Shown here: positions 30,017 to 38,755 of the stretch, piece after piece
Layout: every line of letters starts with the position of its first letter
Numbering within the stretch: position 1 is the first letter of the stretch
Program-made: the position numbers and the translations under genes
Notes under the pieces: model-generated
Told to the model about the DNA's origin: nothing
Databases searched by the model: none
Seen by the model: the letters and a program-made list of their open reading frames with translations, nothing else
Source of the DNA: a virus
Reading direction: 5' to 3' (one strand)
Virus record (IMG/VR): IMGVR_UViG_3300036861_000447
Location: 1 to 47,814 of that record
Length of the DNA stretch: 47,814 nt

Positions 30017-30532
30017 CTAGGCTCCGGCCAGCGCTCGGAAGCGCGCGAGCTTGTCCTCGAAGGTCTGCCGGGCGGCATCGGCGGCCGCACGGGCGGCCTG
30101 CGCCTCGGTTTGGGCCGCGAGCGCGGCCTCTTTGGCGGCGACCGCCTCCGCGATGACCCGGTGGGCCGCCCGCTCGGCCTCCATGGCGGCATCGAGCTGC
30201 GCTCGGCCCGCCTCGAGCCGCCCCTCCCAGTCGCGCCGCCACGTGGCGGCCTCCACCTCTGCCCGGAGGCGCAGGGCGTGGGCCTCGTTGGCGGCGGCGT
30301 GGCGGGCCTCGTCGGCCTCGGCCCGGAAGGCGAGGGCTTCGGCCCGCGCGGCGTCGGCTTGGGCCCGGAGGCTGTCGGCCTCCTCCAGCGTGGCGGCGAT
30401 GGCGAGGGCCTGATCGAGTGCCGCGTGGGCCTCGGCCAGCTGCGTCAGATGGGCCTGCATCTGCTGGGGGTCGCCGAGGAGATCGAGCAACCGCTGCACA
30501 TCGCTGATGACGGGCGCCGTCACTTTGGGCAT
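30017..30532 (-). CDS. Alanine-rich coiled-coil protein
   Basis: 171 residues, almost wholly heptad-like (residues 25-160; A, E, R and L dominate) with a short head MPKVTAPVISDVQRLLDLLG. Located amid adhesin genes, it may be a fibre stalk or assembly chaperone. Confidence 0.7.
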   Translation of the reverse strand: MPKVTAPVISDVQRLLDLLGDPQQMQAHLTQLAEAHAALDQALAIAATLEEADSLRAQADAARAEALAFRAEADEARHAAANEAHALRLRAEVEAATWRRDWEGRLEAGRAQLDAAMEAERAAHRVIAEAVAAKEAALAAQTEAQAARAAADAARQTFEDKLARFRALAGA

Positions 30533-30535
30533 GGG

Positions 30536-31546
30536 TTACCCCGACATCAGGCCGCGATTGACGTACCCCGCGCTCGACAGCACGGGGGCGCTCGGCGTCC
30601 CGAGGGTGACCCACGCCTGGGGGTTCGTCCCCGTGAGCTGGCAGTAGGCCCCGCGCTTCAGTTGGATCGGCGTGGCCAGGCCCGGGGATTGATCGCTGGC
30701 CGTGACGTTCCGCACGTAGGCGACGGGTTCGCGCGAGAAGGTCGGGTCGGTACTGGTGTAGATGTCGGTGTCGAGGATGGTCAGCACCGCATCGGTCCCG
30801 GTGCCCGTCAGATGGACCTCCTCGATCGTGACCGGCCCCACGAAGGCGGCGAGATCACGGGTCACCCACTGCGTGCGGATCGGGAACCGCGCCCGCGGGT
30901 AGACCCGGACGTCATCGGCGATGATGGCGCCCAGGAGGATCGTCCCCGTGTTCCCCGCCGCCGTGCCGCTCACCGCGCCGAATCGGGCCTGGGTGATGGC
31001 CGCCTGGTCGAGCCCCGTGATCTGGGCGCCGACGGGGGCCCCGTCCACGTAGAAGTCGAGCGTCCCGTCGTTGCCCACCCCCGAGTCGATGACGGCCGCC
31101 AGCTCGATCTGGTACCATCGGCTGTTGCTCCGCGTGATTGCGAGGGTCCGGGTCGCGCCCGTCTCGCCCGCGAACAATTCGTAGGTGCCGCTGTTGTTCC
31201 GCACGCCGACCACCGCCTCGCTCACCGGCCCCGCCGAATCGAGCGAGAAGAGCACCACGGTGTCCCCGGCCGTCAGCGTGAGGTCCGCGCCGATGCAGAC
31301 GGTGAACCACGTGTGAATCGTGCCGGCTAACGCCGTATCCCAGTCGCCGGTTTCCGTGATGACCCCGGTCGCGGTGCCGTTCAATCGCAGCCGCAGCGCG
31401 TGGCCGCCCTGCCAGGGGCTCAACCCCTTGAGGGCCAGGACCCGGTAGTCCGGGAAGTCCAGGATGTTGCTGGCATCCGTTTCCGAGTCGAAGTTCTGCC
31501 GCGTGCCGTCGTCGAAGTTGGAGTGGTGGAGCCACGGGTAGGCCAT
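30536..31546 (-). CDS. Lectin-like (jelly-roll) adhesin
   Basis: 336 residues. Residues 10-225 show the strand pattern of ConA/LamG jelly rolls: LHHSNFDDGT, HALRLRLNGTATG, SRWYQIELAAVIDSG, TLDFYVDGAPVGA, and IIADDVRVYP. A second beta domain follows. Likely a virion surface protein binding glycans. It starts MAYPW, similar in style to the MAYLT start of the next adhesin. Confidence 0.65.
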   Translation of the reverse strand: MAYPWLHHSNFDDGTRQNFDSETDASNILDFPDYRVLALKGLSPWQGGHALRLRLNGTATGVITETGDWDTALAGTIHTWFTVCIGADLTLTAGDTVVLFSLDSAGPVSEAVVGVRNNSGTYELFAGETGATRTLAITRSNSRWYQIELAAVIDSGVGNDGTLDFYVDGAPVGAQITGLDQAAITQARFGAVSGTAAGNTGTILLGAIIADDVRVYPRARFPIRTQWVTRDLAAFVGPVTIEEVHLTGTGTDAVLTILDTDIYTSTDPTFSREPVAYVRNVTASDQSPGLATPIQLKRGAYCQLTGTNPQAWVTLGTPSAPVLSSAGYVNRGLMSG

Positions 31547-31567
31547 CGGGCTATCGCTCCTTTTCCA

Positions 31568-32212
31568 CTACGTCAGGACCGGCACTTCTTCCCACGCCAG
31601 GAAGCCCTGGAGCAGGGTCGCGGTGCCCAGCGTCCCCGTGATCCCGAGACAGGCCCCCGGGGGACAGTTGAAAAGCCCTCCGACCTCCTGCAACGCCCCG
31701 AGCGGCGTCGTCGCGGCAATGGCGCCCGCGAACGGAGAGGCCGGGAACGGGGCGAGGATCGCGCTGGCGGCGGAGCCCGTCATGGCCGACATGATGAAGG
31801 TCTTGGCCGTGCTGCCCCCGGTCGTCAGCGTGAGCGCGTTCACCGCCCCGTTGCCGCCGGTCGCCGTCACGCCTGCGTTCGCGGGCACGAACCCCCACAC
31901 GATGCCGCCGGCCGTCGGGGTGCCCGAGATGTAGCTGGCGAAGCCGAGAAGGATGTTGCAGTTCTTCCCGCTGTTCGCCGGGTTGAAGATCCCGACGATG
32001 GGACTCCACGCCGTCTGCCCGATGGCGGAGGCGGCCACCAGCGTCACGCCTGCGTAAGCCGTGGAGAGCGTCCAGACGCTCCCGTTGCGGACCGCTTCCG
32101 CATACCGGCCGTGCGCATCCTGGACGCGCTGGGCTGCCGTGATCCCGGCGGTAAAGGGCGGGGCCGTGCCAGTCCCGCCGTACACCGGCCCGACGCGCTG
32201 GAGATCAGACAT
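31568..32212 (-). CDS. Hypothetical structural beta protein
   Basis: 214 residues, Gly/Ala/Thr-rich, beta-dominated, with few charges (residues 60-190). Lies within the adhesin block. Similar small jelly-roll proteins occur in tailed phage virions; no closer identity. Confidence 0.55.
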   Translation of the reverse strand: MSDLQRVGPVYGGTGTAPPFTAGITAAQRVQDAHGRYAEAVRNGSVWTLSTAYAGVTLVAASAIGQTAWSPIVGIFNPANSGKNCNILLGFASYISGTPTAGGIVWGFVPANAGVTATGGNGAVNALTLTTGGSTAKTFIMSAMTGSAASAILAPFPASPFAGAIAATTPLGALQEVGGLFNCPPGACLGITGTLGTATLLQGFLAWEEVPVLT

Positions 32213-32221
32213 CGCGGCGCC

Positions 32222-32647
32222 TTACCAGTCGGTCCACGGCGAGCCCGTCTGCGTATAGTCCGGTTCGAGCGTGTCCCACATCTGCCCCTGGGCCGCCGAG
32301 AAGAAGGGCACCTCGAACCGGGCGGGCGTCACCGAGACGCGGAGCCGCCCGTCGTTCGTGAGCGAGAGTGGGCGGATCTCGGCGTCGATGTAGTACGGCG
32401 GGGCATCGCCGACGAGCCCCATGTCGAGCCCGCCCGTCGGCGTGGCGGGCACCGCCCCGGCGGCATACTCCGTCTGGGTGGTCGCGCCGACGTTGACCCA
32501 GAGCCGGCCCGCGCTATCGACCTCCATGACGTGATACTGCCCGTCGGCGTCGGCCAAGGCCGTCGGCGTGTCCTTGCGGACGGCCAGCAGCACGTAGCCG
32601 AGATCCGCGTCCTGGTGGGTCGAACTCTCCGGCCGTTCGTGAGCCAC
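32222..32647 (-). CDS. Hypothetical structural protein
   Basis: 141 residues. LGYVLLAVRKDTPTALADAD, DGQYHVMEVDSAGRLWVNVG and NDGRLRVSV are motifs of small phage head-fibre-like or decoration proteins. Found in the adhesin block after the capsid genes. Confidence 0.6.
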   Translation of the reverse strand: MAHERPESSTHQDADLGYVLLAVRKDTPTALADADGQYHVMEVDSAGRLWVNVGATTQTEYAAGAVPATPTGGLDMGLVGDAPPYYIDAEIRPLSLTNDGRLRVSVTPARFEVPFFSAAQGQMWDTLEPDYTQTGSPWTDW

Positions 32648-32664
32648 GGCTCCTCCCGCCCGGC

Positions 32665-33618
32665 CTAGGTGATCGCGGTGATCAGCACCCCGCCATCGGT
32701 CGCGCCGATGCCGAAGTCGTAGTTCTCGCTGATCTGCGCCTCGCCGGCATCGAAGTTGTCGATCGGGACGGTCACGTTCTCACCGAACTGGCAGTGATGG
32801 ATGCTCGCGCCATCCGCGACGGAGGCGCCCGTGCCGTCGATGCCCGCCGTGATGGTGCCGTTGAAGTCCAGGAAGTCGCACCGCCGGATCAGGCACCGAT
32901 CGGTGGCGGCCCCGACCGTGAGCGCCGCCGCCCACGTCCCGGCCTGCGCGGCGAAGGTGCAGTCCTGCACCAGCGCGTCCACGGTCGCCGTCACGTCGAG
33001 CCCGGCCCCGAAGGCGCCGTCCGAGAGGAAGTAGCAGCGCTCGACGGCGATCTGGGCCGCCGCCCCCGTGGCGTCCAGGCCGAGAATCGAGGTCGAGGCG
33101 GTCGCCGCGGTGAAGTCGAAGAGGCAGTCGTGGACGTAGAGGCCCGAGGCCGCTGCCGAGAAGTCCACGTAAGCCGAGCCCGTGATGGAGGCGTTGCCGA
33201 CGAAGCCGATGTGCGCGATCTCGACGTCGGCGGCGGTCACGTTGACGATCTGGTCGTTGGCGACGATCTCCAGGGTGACCCGCTTGCGGACGGGATTCCC
33301 GGCCCCGCTGTTGAGGCCCCAGAGCGTCAGCCCCGCCTTGTTGAGGGCGATCGACGTGGCCGTGGTCCCGCTGTCGTTGATCGCCGTGTGCGCCCCCGGC
33401 AGGAGCACGATCACGTCGCCGACGTTCGCGGTCGCCAGCGTGATCGCCCGGGCCACCGAGCGGAGGGCCCGCTCGGGCGAGAGCCCGTCGTTGCCGTCGC
33501 TTGCGTCGTAGGCCCGGCCGTCCACGGTGTAGGACGACGCGGGGGCGACCCAGAAGACGCGCCCCCCGGTCTGCGGGATGGCGCCCCAGAGAGCCCCGTA
33601 ACGAGTGAGATAGGCCAT
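32665..33618 (-). CDS. Beta-helix (pectin-lyase-like) virion protein
   Basis: 317 residues. YDASDGNDGLSPERALRSVA (37-56) and VGDVIVLLPGAHT (66-78) are the classic opening of DUF1565-like parallel beta helices. Repeated coils follow (VEIAHIGFVGN, LYVHDCLFDF, CLIRRCDFLDF). A second, tailspike-independent helix adhesin or hydrolase-like scaffold; active-site acids cannot be placed. Confidence 0.72.
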   Translation of the reverse strand: MAYLTRYGALWGAIPQTGGRVFWVAPASSYTVDGRAYDASDGNDGLSPERALRSVARAITLATANVGDVIVLLPGAHTAINDSGTTATSIALNKAGLTLWGLNSGAGNPVRKRVTLEIVANDQIVNVTAADVEIAHIGFVGNASITGSAYVDFSAAASGLYVHDCLFDFTAATASTSILGLDATGAAAQIAVERCYFLSDGAFGAGLDVTATVDALVQDCTFAAQAGTWAAALTVGAATDRCLIRRCDFLDFNGTITAGIDGTGASVADGASIHHCQFGENVTVPIDNFDAGEAQISENYDFGIGATDGGVLITAIT

Positions 33619-33624
33619 GGCGCG

Positions 33625-34389
33625 TTACTCCTTTCCGTCGGGGGGTCCGCTGCCCGGGACGCCGACGCCGGCCGCGAGGCCGGAAGCCGCACGGGACGCC
33701 GCCTTCGCCGCATTGGCGCGCGCGAGGGCGGCAAGTTGCTTCGGCGTGGCCGCCCGCTTCGGGGGCCGGCCTCGCTGCTTCGCCTCGCGCGACTGGACCT
33801 GCGCCAGCGCGGAGGTCGGGGGATCGGGAAAGGGATAGTTCGCCTTGGCCTGCGGGGTCATCGCGAACTGCCCCGGGATCTGCGCGTCGGCCATGTAGGT
33901 CGCCACCCCATCGGGGTGCGCCCCTTCCGGCCGGACCCGCTCGTAGTTCGAGTGGTCGGGATCGGGGTTCTCGGGATCGAGGGCCCGGAGCGCCCGCTTC
34001 CAGGTCAGAACCGCGCGCTTGAAGACCGGATGGCCTTCGGTGCGGCGGAAGTGCCCGACGGCGCCCGCGGGGTTCCGCCGCATCACCGCGCGCGGCAACA
34101 GCCCCGGCCGGATGATCGTCTCCAGCACGGTGTCGGCGAGGGCCTTGACGCGGTTCACCCGCCCGTCGGTGATCTTCTTCGGGGCCTGCGCGGCGAGGAG
34201 CTTGCTGATCTCCCGGCTCCGCCGGAGGGCCGCCCCGCGATTCTGGCCGGTCACATACTGCGGGGCCTGCGCCATCGCCTCGACCCGCGCCTGCTCTTCC
34301 TGCCAGTCGGCGAGCTGGTTCGGCCGGAGCGGATTCTCGGGCTGATCGGTCAGCAGGGCTTGGAGCTCCGCGACGGGATCACTCATCAC
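33625..34389 (-). CDS. Hypothetical protein with basic C-terminal region
   Basis: 254 residues, N-terminal helical (VAELQALLTDQPENPLRPNQ), middle with RREISK-type basic helices, Ala/Lys-rich C-terminus (PKRAATPKQLAALARANAAK) that resembles histone-like or NUMOD-type DNA contacts. Possibly a virion DNA-binding protein. Unrecognised otherwise. Confidence 0.6.
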   Translation of the reverse strand: MMSDPVAELQALLTDQPENPLRPNQLADWQEEQARVEAMAQAPQYVTGQNRGAALRRSREISKLLAAQAPKKITDGRVNRVKALADTVLETIIRPGLLPRAVMRRNPAGAVGHFRRTEGHPVFKRAVLTWKRALRALDPENPDPDHSNYERVRPEGAHPDGVATYMADAQIPGQFAMTPQAKANYPFPDPPTSALAQVQSREAKQRGRPPKRAATPKQLAALARANAAKAASRAASGLAAGVGVPGSGPPDGKE

Positions 34390-34847
34390 TTGAGCCAGAA
34401 CCCGAAGCCCCGGTCACCCTTCCCGCGGCCCCGCCGTCCGCCCTCCCCGCCGTCCGTCGGAGACGGCGGATACGGCACCTTCGGCGCCATCATCGGCGCC
34501 CCGATCGGTGGCGCGGCGGAGGCCTCCAGCCAACTCGGCTGCTCAGGCAGGATCTCGCCCGGCATGATCAGCGCCGGGCTCCGACGGACCACCCGCCGGC
34601 CCAAGAGCGTGTCGCCACCCCGCCGACCCGGAATCCCGGCGCTCGTCGCGTAGGCTTTGACCACCGCCGCGCCCGCTGACCCGAAGCCCGCGCCAGTCGG
34701 CCCCGGCGTCGGCCACGCGGCCGTGCGTTCCTGGATCGTCATCCCTCGCGCCTCCGCGCCCGGCCCGCCCCCCTGCCCCGGCGGGCGGGGGCGCCGGCCC
34801 GATGGAAACCCGCGCTGCGGATTCCGGCTGTAGTCGCGACTCGCCAT
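34386..34847 (-). CDS. Hypothetical Pro/Gly-rich protein
   Basis: 153 residues, largely disordered (PSGRRPRPPGQGGGPGAEAR) with a more ordered middle (RRVVRRSPALIMPGEILPE). ATGA overlap with the next gene. Likely a structural linker or assembly factor. Confidence 0.55.
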   Translation of the reverse strand: MASRDYSRNPQRGFPSGRRPRPPGQGGGPGAEARGMTIQERTAAWPTPGPTGAGFGSAGAAVVKAYATSAGIPGRRGGDTLLGRRVVRRSPALIMPGEILPEQPSWLEASAAPPIGAPMMAPKVPYPPSPTDGGEGGRRGRGKGDRGFGFWLK

Positions 34848-34851
34848 CGGC

Positions 34852-35127
34852 CTATCCCTTCCGGCCTTTCGCGGCCCACTTCGCCATGCGCTTGGCGCCG
34901 TACCGTTTCCGCCCGATGCTTGCGGCGAGGGCCGCCGGGTCCGTCACGCCCTCGCGCTTCGACAGGCTCCGTTCGAGTCGCGCGAACCGCTGGCCCGAGC
35001 CGAGCTTCGGCTTCGCGTCGTTTTGCACGTTCGATTTCTTCGCGTAGAACTGCGCCGGGTACGACCCGCCCCCCGCTTCGGGCGAGCCGGGGCCGTGCTG
35101 GACGCGCGCGGCGGCGGGGCGCGTCAC
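34852..35127 (-). CDS. Small basic capsid-region protein
   Basis: 91 residues. RFARLERSLSKREGVTDPAA and IGRKRYGAKRMAKWA form a motif I know from many phage genomes near capsid or head genes, function undefined. Follows the capsid gene by one base. Confidence 0.7.
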   Translation of the reverse strand: MTRPAAARVQHGPGSPEAGGGSYPAQFYAKKSNVQNDAKPKLGSGQRFARLERSLSKREGVTDPAALAASIGRKRYGAKRMAKWAAKGRKG

Positions 35128-35128
35128 C

Positions 35129-36055
35129 CTAGCTGACCTGGGCGCCGAGAATCCAGCGCCAGTCGTTGTGCCCGAGGCCGTAGCGGCAGTAGAGCCGCCA
35201 CTTCGCGATCAGCGTGTCGAAGTCCTCGACCATCGCGAACTCGGAGCCGATGCGCTCGACCCACTTGAGCCCGTCCTTCATCATGGTCGAATCGAACAGG
35301 GCCCAGTTGTTGACGTCGGTGAGGTAGTTCCACTCCTGGACCTGGTAGGCGCCCTCGTGGACGTTGGCGTTGTTGTTCGCCGAATCCGGCTGGCCCATCG
35401 ACTCCACGATCTCGAACGCGATGTGATAGAGGTCCGGCGGGATCAGAATCCCGTCCGGCATCACGCTGATCCGCTCCGCGCGGTCCCCGCGGAAGCCGAC
35501 CATCTGGATGCGGGCGGCCGTCAGCGAGACGGTCGAGAGCGCCGCCGTGATCAGGTTGTCGAAGCCCGAGGCCGTGGACGCGCCGCTGGTCGTGGTGTGC
35601 GAGTTCGAGCAGAGCGCCACGTTCTCGGTGTGGCTGTTCCAGGTGGTGTCCACCGAGAACATGTTGTTGAACGTCTGCGCCGCGTGCTTCTGCCGGGTCC
35701 GCTGGTAAGCCGTCGCCAGCCCCTTCGGCTTGGCGTCCATGATCCCGTAGAGATCATCGTCGTAGAGCTTCCGCTCGATCTGGAAGCCCGTGGCGTATTC
35801 CAGGGGGGTGATCGTGGCATCGTACCCCTGGCTCACGTCGTCGTAGATGACGCTCCCGTTGAACTGCGGGACATCCCCGAAGGTGCCGACCTGGCTCACC
35901 CGGTAGGTGTCGCGGGTCGGCGCGTCCGCGCCCGACACCACGTCGTAGAACGTGGCGATCTTGTCGGGCAGCTGCTTGAAGCGGTCGTTGTAGATCTTCG
36001 CGAACCGCGAATCGAGCAGGTCCCCGAAGTTGGTCGAGCGCGATGGGACGGGCAT
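35129..36055 (-). CDS. Major capsid protein (gpT/HK97-like)
   Basis: 308 residues, typical of the shell protein. N-terminal LLDSRFAKIYNDRFKQLPDK helix, then TYRVSQVGTFGDVPQFNG and YATGFQIERKLYDDDLYGIM, which resemble the Mu gpT type of HK97-fold capsids. Conserved end DFDTLIAKWRLYCRYGLG-HNDWRWILGA. Preceded by scaffold and structural genes, as expected. Several hundred copies would form the icosahedral head. Confidence 0.85.
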   Translation of the reverse strand: MPVPSRSTNFGDLLDSRFAKIYNDRFKQLPDKIATFYDVVSGADAPTRDTYRVSQVGTFGDVPQFNGSVIYDDVSQGYDATITPLEYATGFQIERKLYDDDLYGIMDAKPKGLATAYQRTRQKHAAQTFNNMFSVDTTWNSHTENVALCSNSHTTTSGASTASGFDNLITAALSTVSLTAARIQMVGFRGDRAERISVMPDGILIPPDLYHIAFEIVESMGQPDSANNNANVHEGAYQVQEWNYLTDVNNWALFDSTMMKDGLKWVERIGSEFAMVEDFDTLIAKWRLYCRYGLGHNDWRWILGAQVS

Positions 36056-36077
36056 GGCTCAGTCCTCCTGCCGGCCG

Positions 36078-36803
36078 CTAGGTGCCGTTCGCGTGGACGT
36101 GCGACACCAGCCGGGCGTAGACGTAGCTGTTACGCTGCGCGTTGCTCACGGTGGAGACGTCGAACTCCAGCTCGATCGGCCGGAGGTCCGCCCCCGTGCC
36201 GACGGCGATGTCCTGCCGGGCCTGCGTGATGAGCGTGGTCGTCTGGATGTTGTCGGCGGCCGTGTCCCCGGGGGTCCAGGGCACGAGGATGAACTGATCC
36301 CCCACCGCGATGGCCGCGAAGGGGTCGATCACCGTGGCGACGGTCGCGGAGACGGAGGTGATCTTGCGGACCTGCCCGAGATTCGCGCCGCTGACGCAGA
36401 CGATCGTGCCTTCATCCATCGTGGGCGAGTTCGGGTCGGGGTCGCCCGCGCCCGAGGCCCCCGTCTTCGTCACGGAGAGCCCGTTCGAGGCGGCGGCGGA
36501 CGCCGTGGTGAGCGTGAGCGCGGTCCCCTCGGTCGCGCCGCCCGACATCAGGAGGCGATACACCGCGAGGGGGTTCAGGATGAGGTCCACGCCCGACGAG
36601 ACGGAGCCCTGCGTGGTCGAGTAGGTCGCGGTGGAGACGGTGACGCCGAGCTGGTCCACCACCGTGGTGGCCACCCCCTTCACCACGCCGGTCAACCCCG
36701 CCGTGGTCACCGTCACGTAGACCCCGGGGTCCGCGAGCGTCTCGCTGATCCGATAGCGCTTGATGACGGGGGCCCCGCCGGTCAGGTCATAGCCGTAGTT
36801 CAT
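36078..36803 (-). CDS. Head structural protein (decoration candidate)
   Basis: 241 residues, beta-rich, beginning MNYGYDLTGGAPVIKRYRIS and containing CVSGANLGQVRKITSVSATV. Sits between capsid and scaffold genes, where head decoration proteins often lie; the early part (about 10-70) could form a trimer beta-tulip. Not certain. Confidence 0.6.
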   Translation of the reverse strand: MNYGYDLTGGAPVIKRYRISETLADPGVYVTVTTAGLTGVVKGVATTVVDQLGVTVSTATYSTTQGSVSSGVDLILNPLAVYRLLMSGGATEGTALTLTTASAAASNGLSVTKTGASGAGDPDPNSPTMDEGTIVCVSGANLGQVRKITSVSATVATVIDPFAAIAVGDQFILVPWTPGDTAADNIQTTTLITQARQDIAVGTGADLRPIELEFDVSTVSNAQRNSYVYARLVSHVHANGT

Positions 36804-36837
36804 GGCCGCGTCCTTTCAAGCCGGGAGATCCGGGGCG

Positions 36838-37176
36838 TCACCGGCTCGCCCATCGCCCGCGCCGGGATGGCCGGGTCCAGTCGCCGATTTCGTCGTGGTA
36901 CGCCTGGGGGATGAACCCCACGCACCGGGGATGCACGCGCTGGCAGCCGTCGCACTTGGCGATGACGACCATGCGCGAGCGCCAGGGCTCGTACTGATTC
37001 GCGCGGGCGTCGAACTTCGCCCGGCAGAAGGGACAGAGCGGAATGAACTTCCGGTCGCCGGCCAGATCCGCGATCCAGCCGCCGGGGACGCGCCCCGAGG
37101 GCCGGCCGGGGGCTTCCAGCGACGGGAGCACCCGTGCCGGCGTCTCGGGTTGCGGGACCAGGACCGTGAGGCTCAT
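36838..37176 (-). CDS. Zinc-binding hypothetical protein
   Basis: 112 residues with CPFCRAKFDARANQYEPW and CDGCQRVHPRC: two knuckles making one or two zinc sites. ATGA overlap with the scaffold gene. Role near head genes unknown. Confidence 0.65.
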   Translation of the reverse strand: MSLTVLVPQPETPARVLPSLEAPGRPSGRVPGGWIADLAGDRKFIPLCPFCRAKFDARANQYEPWRSRMVVIAKCDGCQRVHPRCVGFIPQAYHDEIGDWTRPSRRGRWASR

Positions 37177-37934
37177 CCGAGCCGCTTCCAGCGCTCGCGG
37201 TTGACGTGAGGGAGTTCCGCCAGCATCTGCTCCCGGGAATACCCGCGGCGCGTCCAGTGCTGGAGGAGCGCGGGCGGCACGTCTTTCAGGGGATCGGGCG
37301 CGGGCGCCCCGCGCGTCCCGCTCCCGGGACTGCCGTAGGCTGCGCCGACCGGGATCTTCTGGCGTGGGGCGTCTGCCATCGCGGGCCTCGTCAGCGGGCC
37401 GTAGACCTCGAGCAAGGCCCGGTGCTGGGTGCGGAGATCCTGGGGGTCGAGCCCTTCTTCCTGCGCCAGCTCGGCCACGCGCTGCCAGACCTTCGTGACG
37501 GCGGGGCTCCCCGCCTGGCCCAGGTCGGGGTAGCGCTCGACGTAGGCGTTGACCTTCTGGCTGACGGTCTGCTGGATGCGCGCGGTCGCCGCCTGCGCCT
37601 CGGCCTCGCGTTGGCGCGCTTGGACTTGGAGGTCGGCGAGGTACTGGATGCGCTGGGGTTCACTGAGCCGCCCGGCCTGGAACTCCCGCTCGATGTCGGC
37701 GACCGTGATCGGCGGCGCGGGTTTCTCGGCCGGCCGGGCCCGATCGAGTTCGGCCTGGAGGGCGGCGGCGCGGCCTTCGGCGCGCAAGCGCTCCGCGCGC
37801 TCGCGCTCAAGGAGGTCGGCAGGCGTGGGCTCGGACTCGGGTTCTGCGGTGGCGGCCGCCGCGGCTGCCTCGGCCTCGGCCGTGGCGGTCGCGGTCGCCT
37901 CGTCGGACTCGGGCTCGTCGGGCATCGGCCCCAC
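37173..37934 (-). CDS. Scaffolding protein
   Basis: 253 residues, acidic Ala/Thr/Glu-rich head, a long coil (40-80 LLERERAERLRAEGRAAALQ; 100-135 QVQARQREAEAQAATARIQQ) and a small C-terminal domain ending in VNRERWKRLG. This charged coil layout with position just before the capsid gene matches phage scaffolds, which shape the procapsid and are later lost. Confidence 0.75.
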   Translation of the reverse strand: MGPMPDEPESDEATATATAEAEAAAAAATAEPESEPTPADLLERERAERLRAEGRAAALQAELDRARPAEKPAPPITVADIEREFQAGRLSEPQRIQYLADLQVQARQREAEAQAATARIQQTVSQKVNAYVERYPDLGQAGSPAVTKVWQRVAELAQEEGLDPQDLRTQHRALLEVYGPLTRPAMADAPRQKIPVGAAYGSPGSGTRGAPAPDPLKDVPPALLQHWTRRGYSREQMLAELPHVNRERWKRLG

Positions 37935-37967
37935 ACGCGCGAACGGCCCGGAGGCCGTGTCGCCTCA

Positions 37968-38015
37968 GGGCCGCTTGGGGGGCCGCGTCCGTTCGCGGGG
38001 GCCGCTTGGGGGGCC
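37968..38015. repeat. 17-bp direct repeat between Com-like and scaffold genes
   Basis: GGGCCGCTTGGGGGGCC occurs exactly at 37968-37984 and 37999-38015, 31 bp apart start to start, in the 93-bp gap upstream of scaffold. The minus-strand transcript would carry it in its leader, as a protein-binding or RNA structural site. Confidence 0.7.
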
Positions 38016-38027
38016 GGCCCGCCTACC

Positions 38028-38156
38028 CTACCGAGGCTGGATCGTGTTCCAGTCCCCGCACTTCTTACACCGGATGATGATCCGGGTACGAATCCCGTCT
38101 TCCGCTTCGAAGAGCACCCGGCCGCATGCGCGGCACCGATACTCGACCAGCACCAT
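38028..38156 (-). CDS. Com-like zinc-finger regulator
   Basis: 42 residues (MVLVEYRCRACGRVLFEAED, then RIIIRCKKCGDWNTI): CxxC, 19 residues, CxxC, the pattern of Mu Com, a translational activator that binds mRNA. TAATG overlap with the preceding gene. Located right before the scaffold leader. Function inferred from the motif. Confidence 0.7.
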   Translation of the reverse strand: MVLVEYRCRACGRVLFEAEDGIRTRIIIRCKKCGDWNTIQPR

Positions 38157-38533
38157 TAGCGGCCTACGGGTGACATGGCAAGCGATTTCTTCCAGCGGTC
38201 GGGGATCGCCAGGACGTCCTCGGCCATCGAGACCCGCCCCGCGAGCCGCGCCGCCTCGGCCTTGAGGACCAGAAGCCGGTCCCCCACGGCTTCCGGGGCG
38301 AGGATCTGCGCTTGGAGCGCGGCGAGCGCCGCCACCTCGGTGGCGCGCAGCGCCTCGATGCTCTTTCGGAGGATGCCCCAGTCGTCGTCGTGCTCCAGGT
38401 CCTCCAGCTTGACGATGACCATCCGCTGGAGCCGCCGCTGCTCGGCCACGGCCTCGGGCGTCCACGGCGAACTGGACGCCTCCGCCGCCTGATGCGCCTG
38501 CTCCGCCTCCAGCCACTCGCGGTAGCTGGGCAT
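38156..38533 (-). CDS. Helical hypothetical protein
   Basis: 125 residues, mostly helix, beginning MPSYREWLEAEQAHQAAEAS. LEALRATEVAALAALQAQ is a likely coil. Stop overlaps the Com-like start. Unrecognised. Confidence 0.65.
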   Translation of the reverse strand: MPSYREWLEAEQAHQAAEASSSPWTPEAVAEQRRLQRMVIVKLEDLEHDDDWGILRKSIEALRATEVAALAALQAQILAPEAVGDRLLVLKAEAARLAGRVSMAEDVLAIPDRWKKSLAMSPVGR

Positions 38534-38536
38534 CAG

Positions 38537-38755
38537 TCAGTCCGTGTGGCGCCGAGTGCGCATGTACGCCTCGAGCCAGTCCAAGAGCCGATCGAGATGC
38601 GGGGCCACCGGGTCGCCCGACTTGGCCACGCACGGCATGCCCAGGATGCGATAGAGCCGATTGAAACGCTCAGCGGTCAGCGGTGGATCGTGCGGTGGAT
38701 CGTATGGCTCGGCAGGCCGCGACGAGCGGGACCAGTGAAATAGATCCCAGATCAC
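38537..38755 (-). CDS. Hypothetical protein
   Basis: 72 residues; MIWDLFHWSRSSRPAEPYDP, Trp/Tyr-rich N-terminus then a helical LYRILGMPCVAKSG segment. ATGA overlap with the portal gene. Confidence 0.65.
   Translation of the reverse strand: MIWDLFHWSRSSRPAEPYDPPHDPPLTAERFNRLYRILGMPCVAKSGDPVAPHLDRLLDWLEAYMRTRRHTD

Noticed and set aside
29114-31330. 738-codon plus-strand ORF
   Set aside because: Antisense to tailspike, coil and lectin-like genes; composition dominated by R, G, P, V and E with no domain pattern.
22063-33618. Possible diversity-generating retroelement acting on fibre genes
   Set aside because: No reverse transcriptase gene and no template/variable repeat pair seen.
38085-38105. 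tRNA-like T-arm text (GGGTACGAATCCCG)
   Set aside because: Lies inside the Com-like gene, and no acceptor stem or anticodon arm can be built around it.
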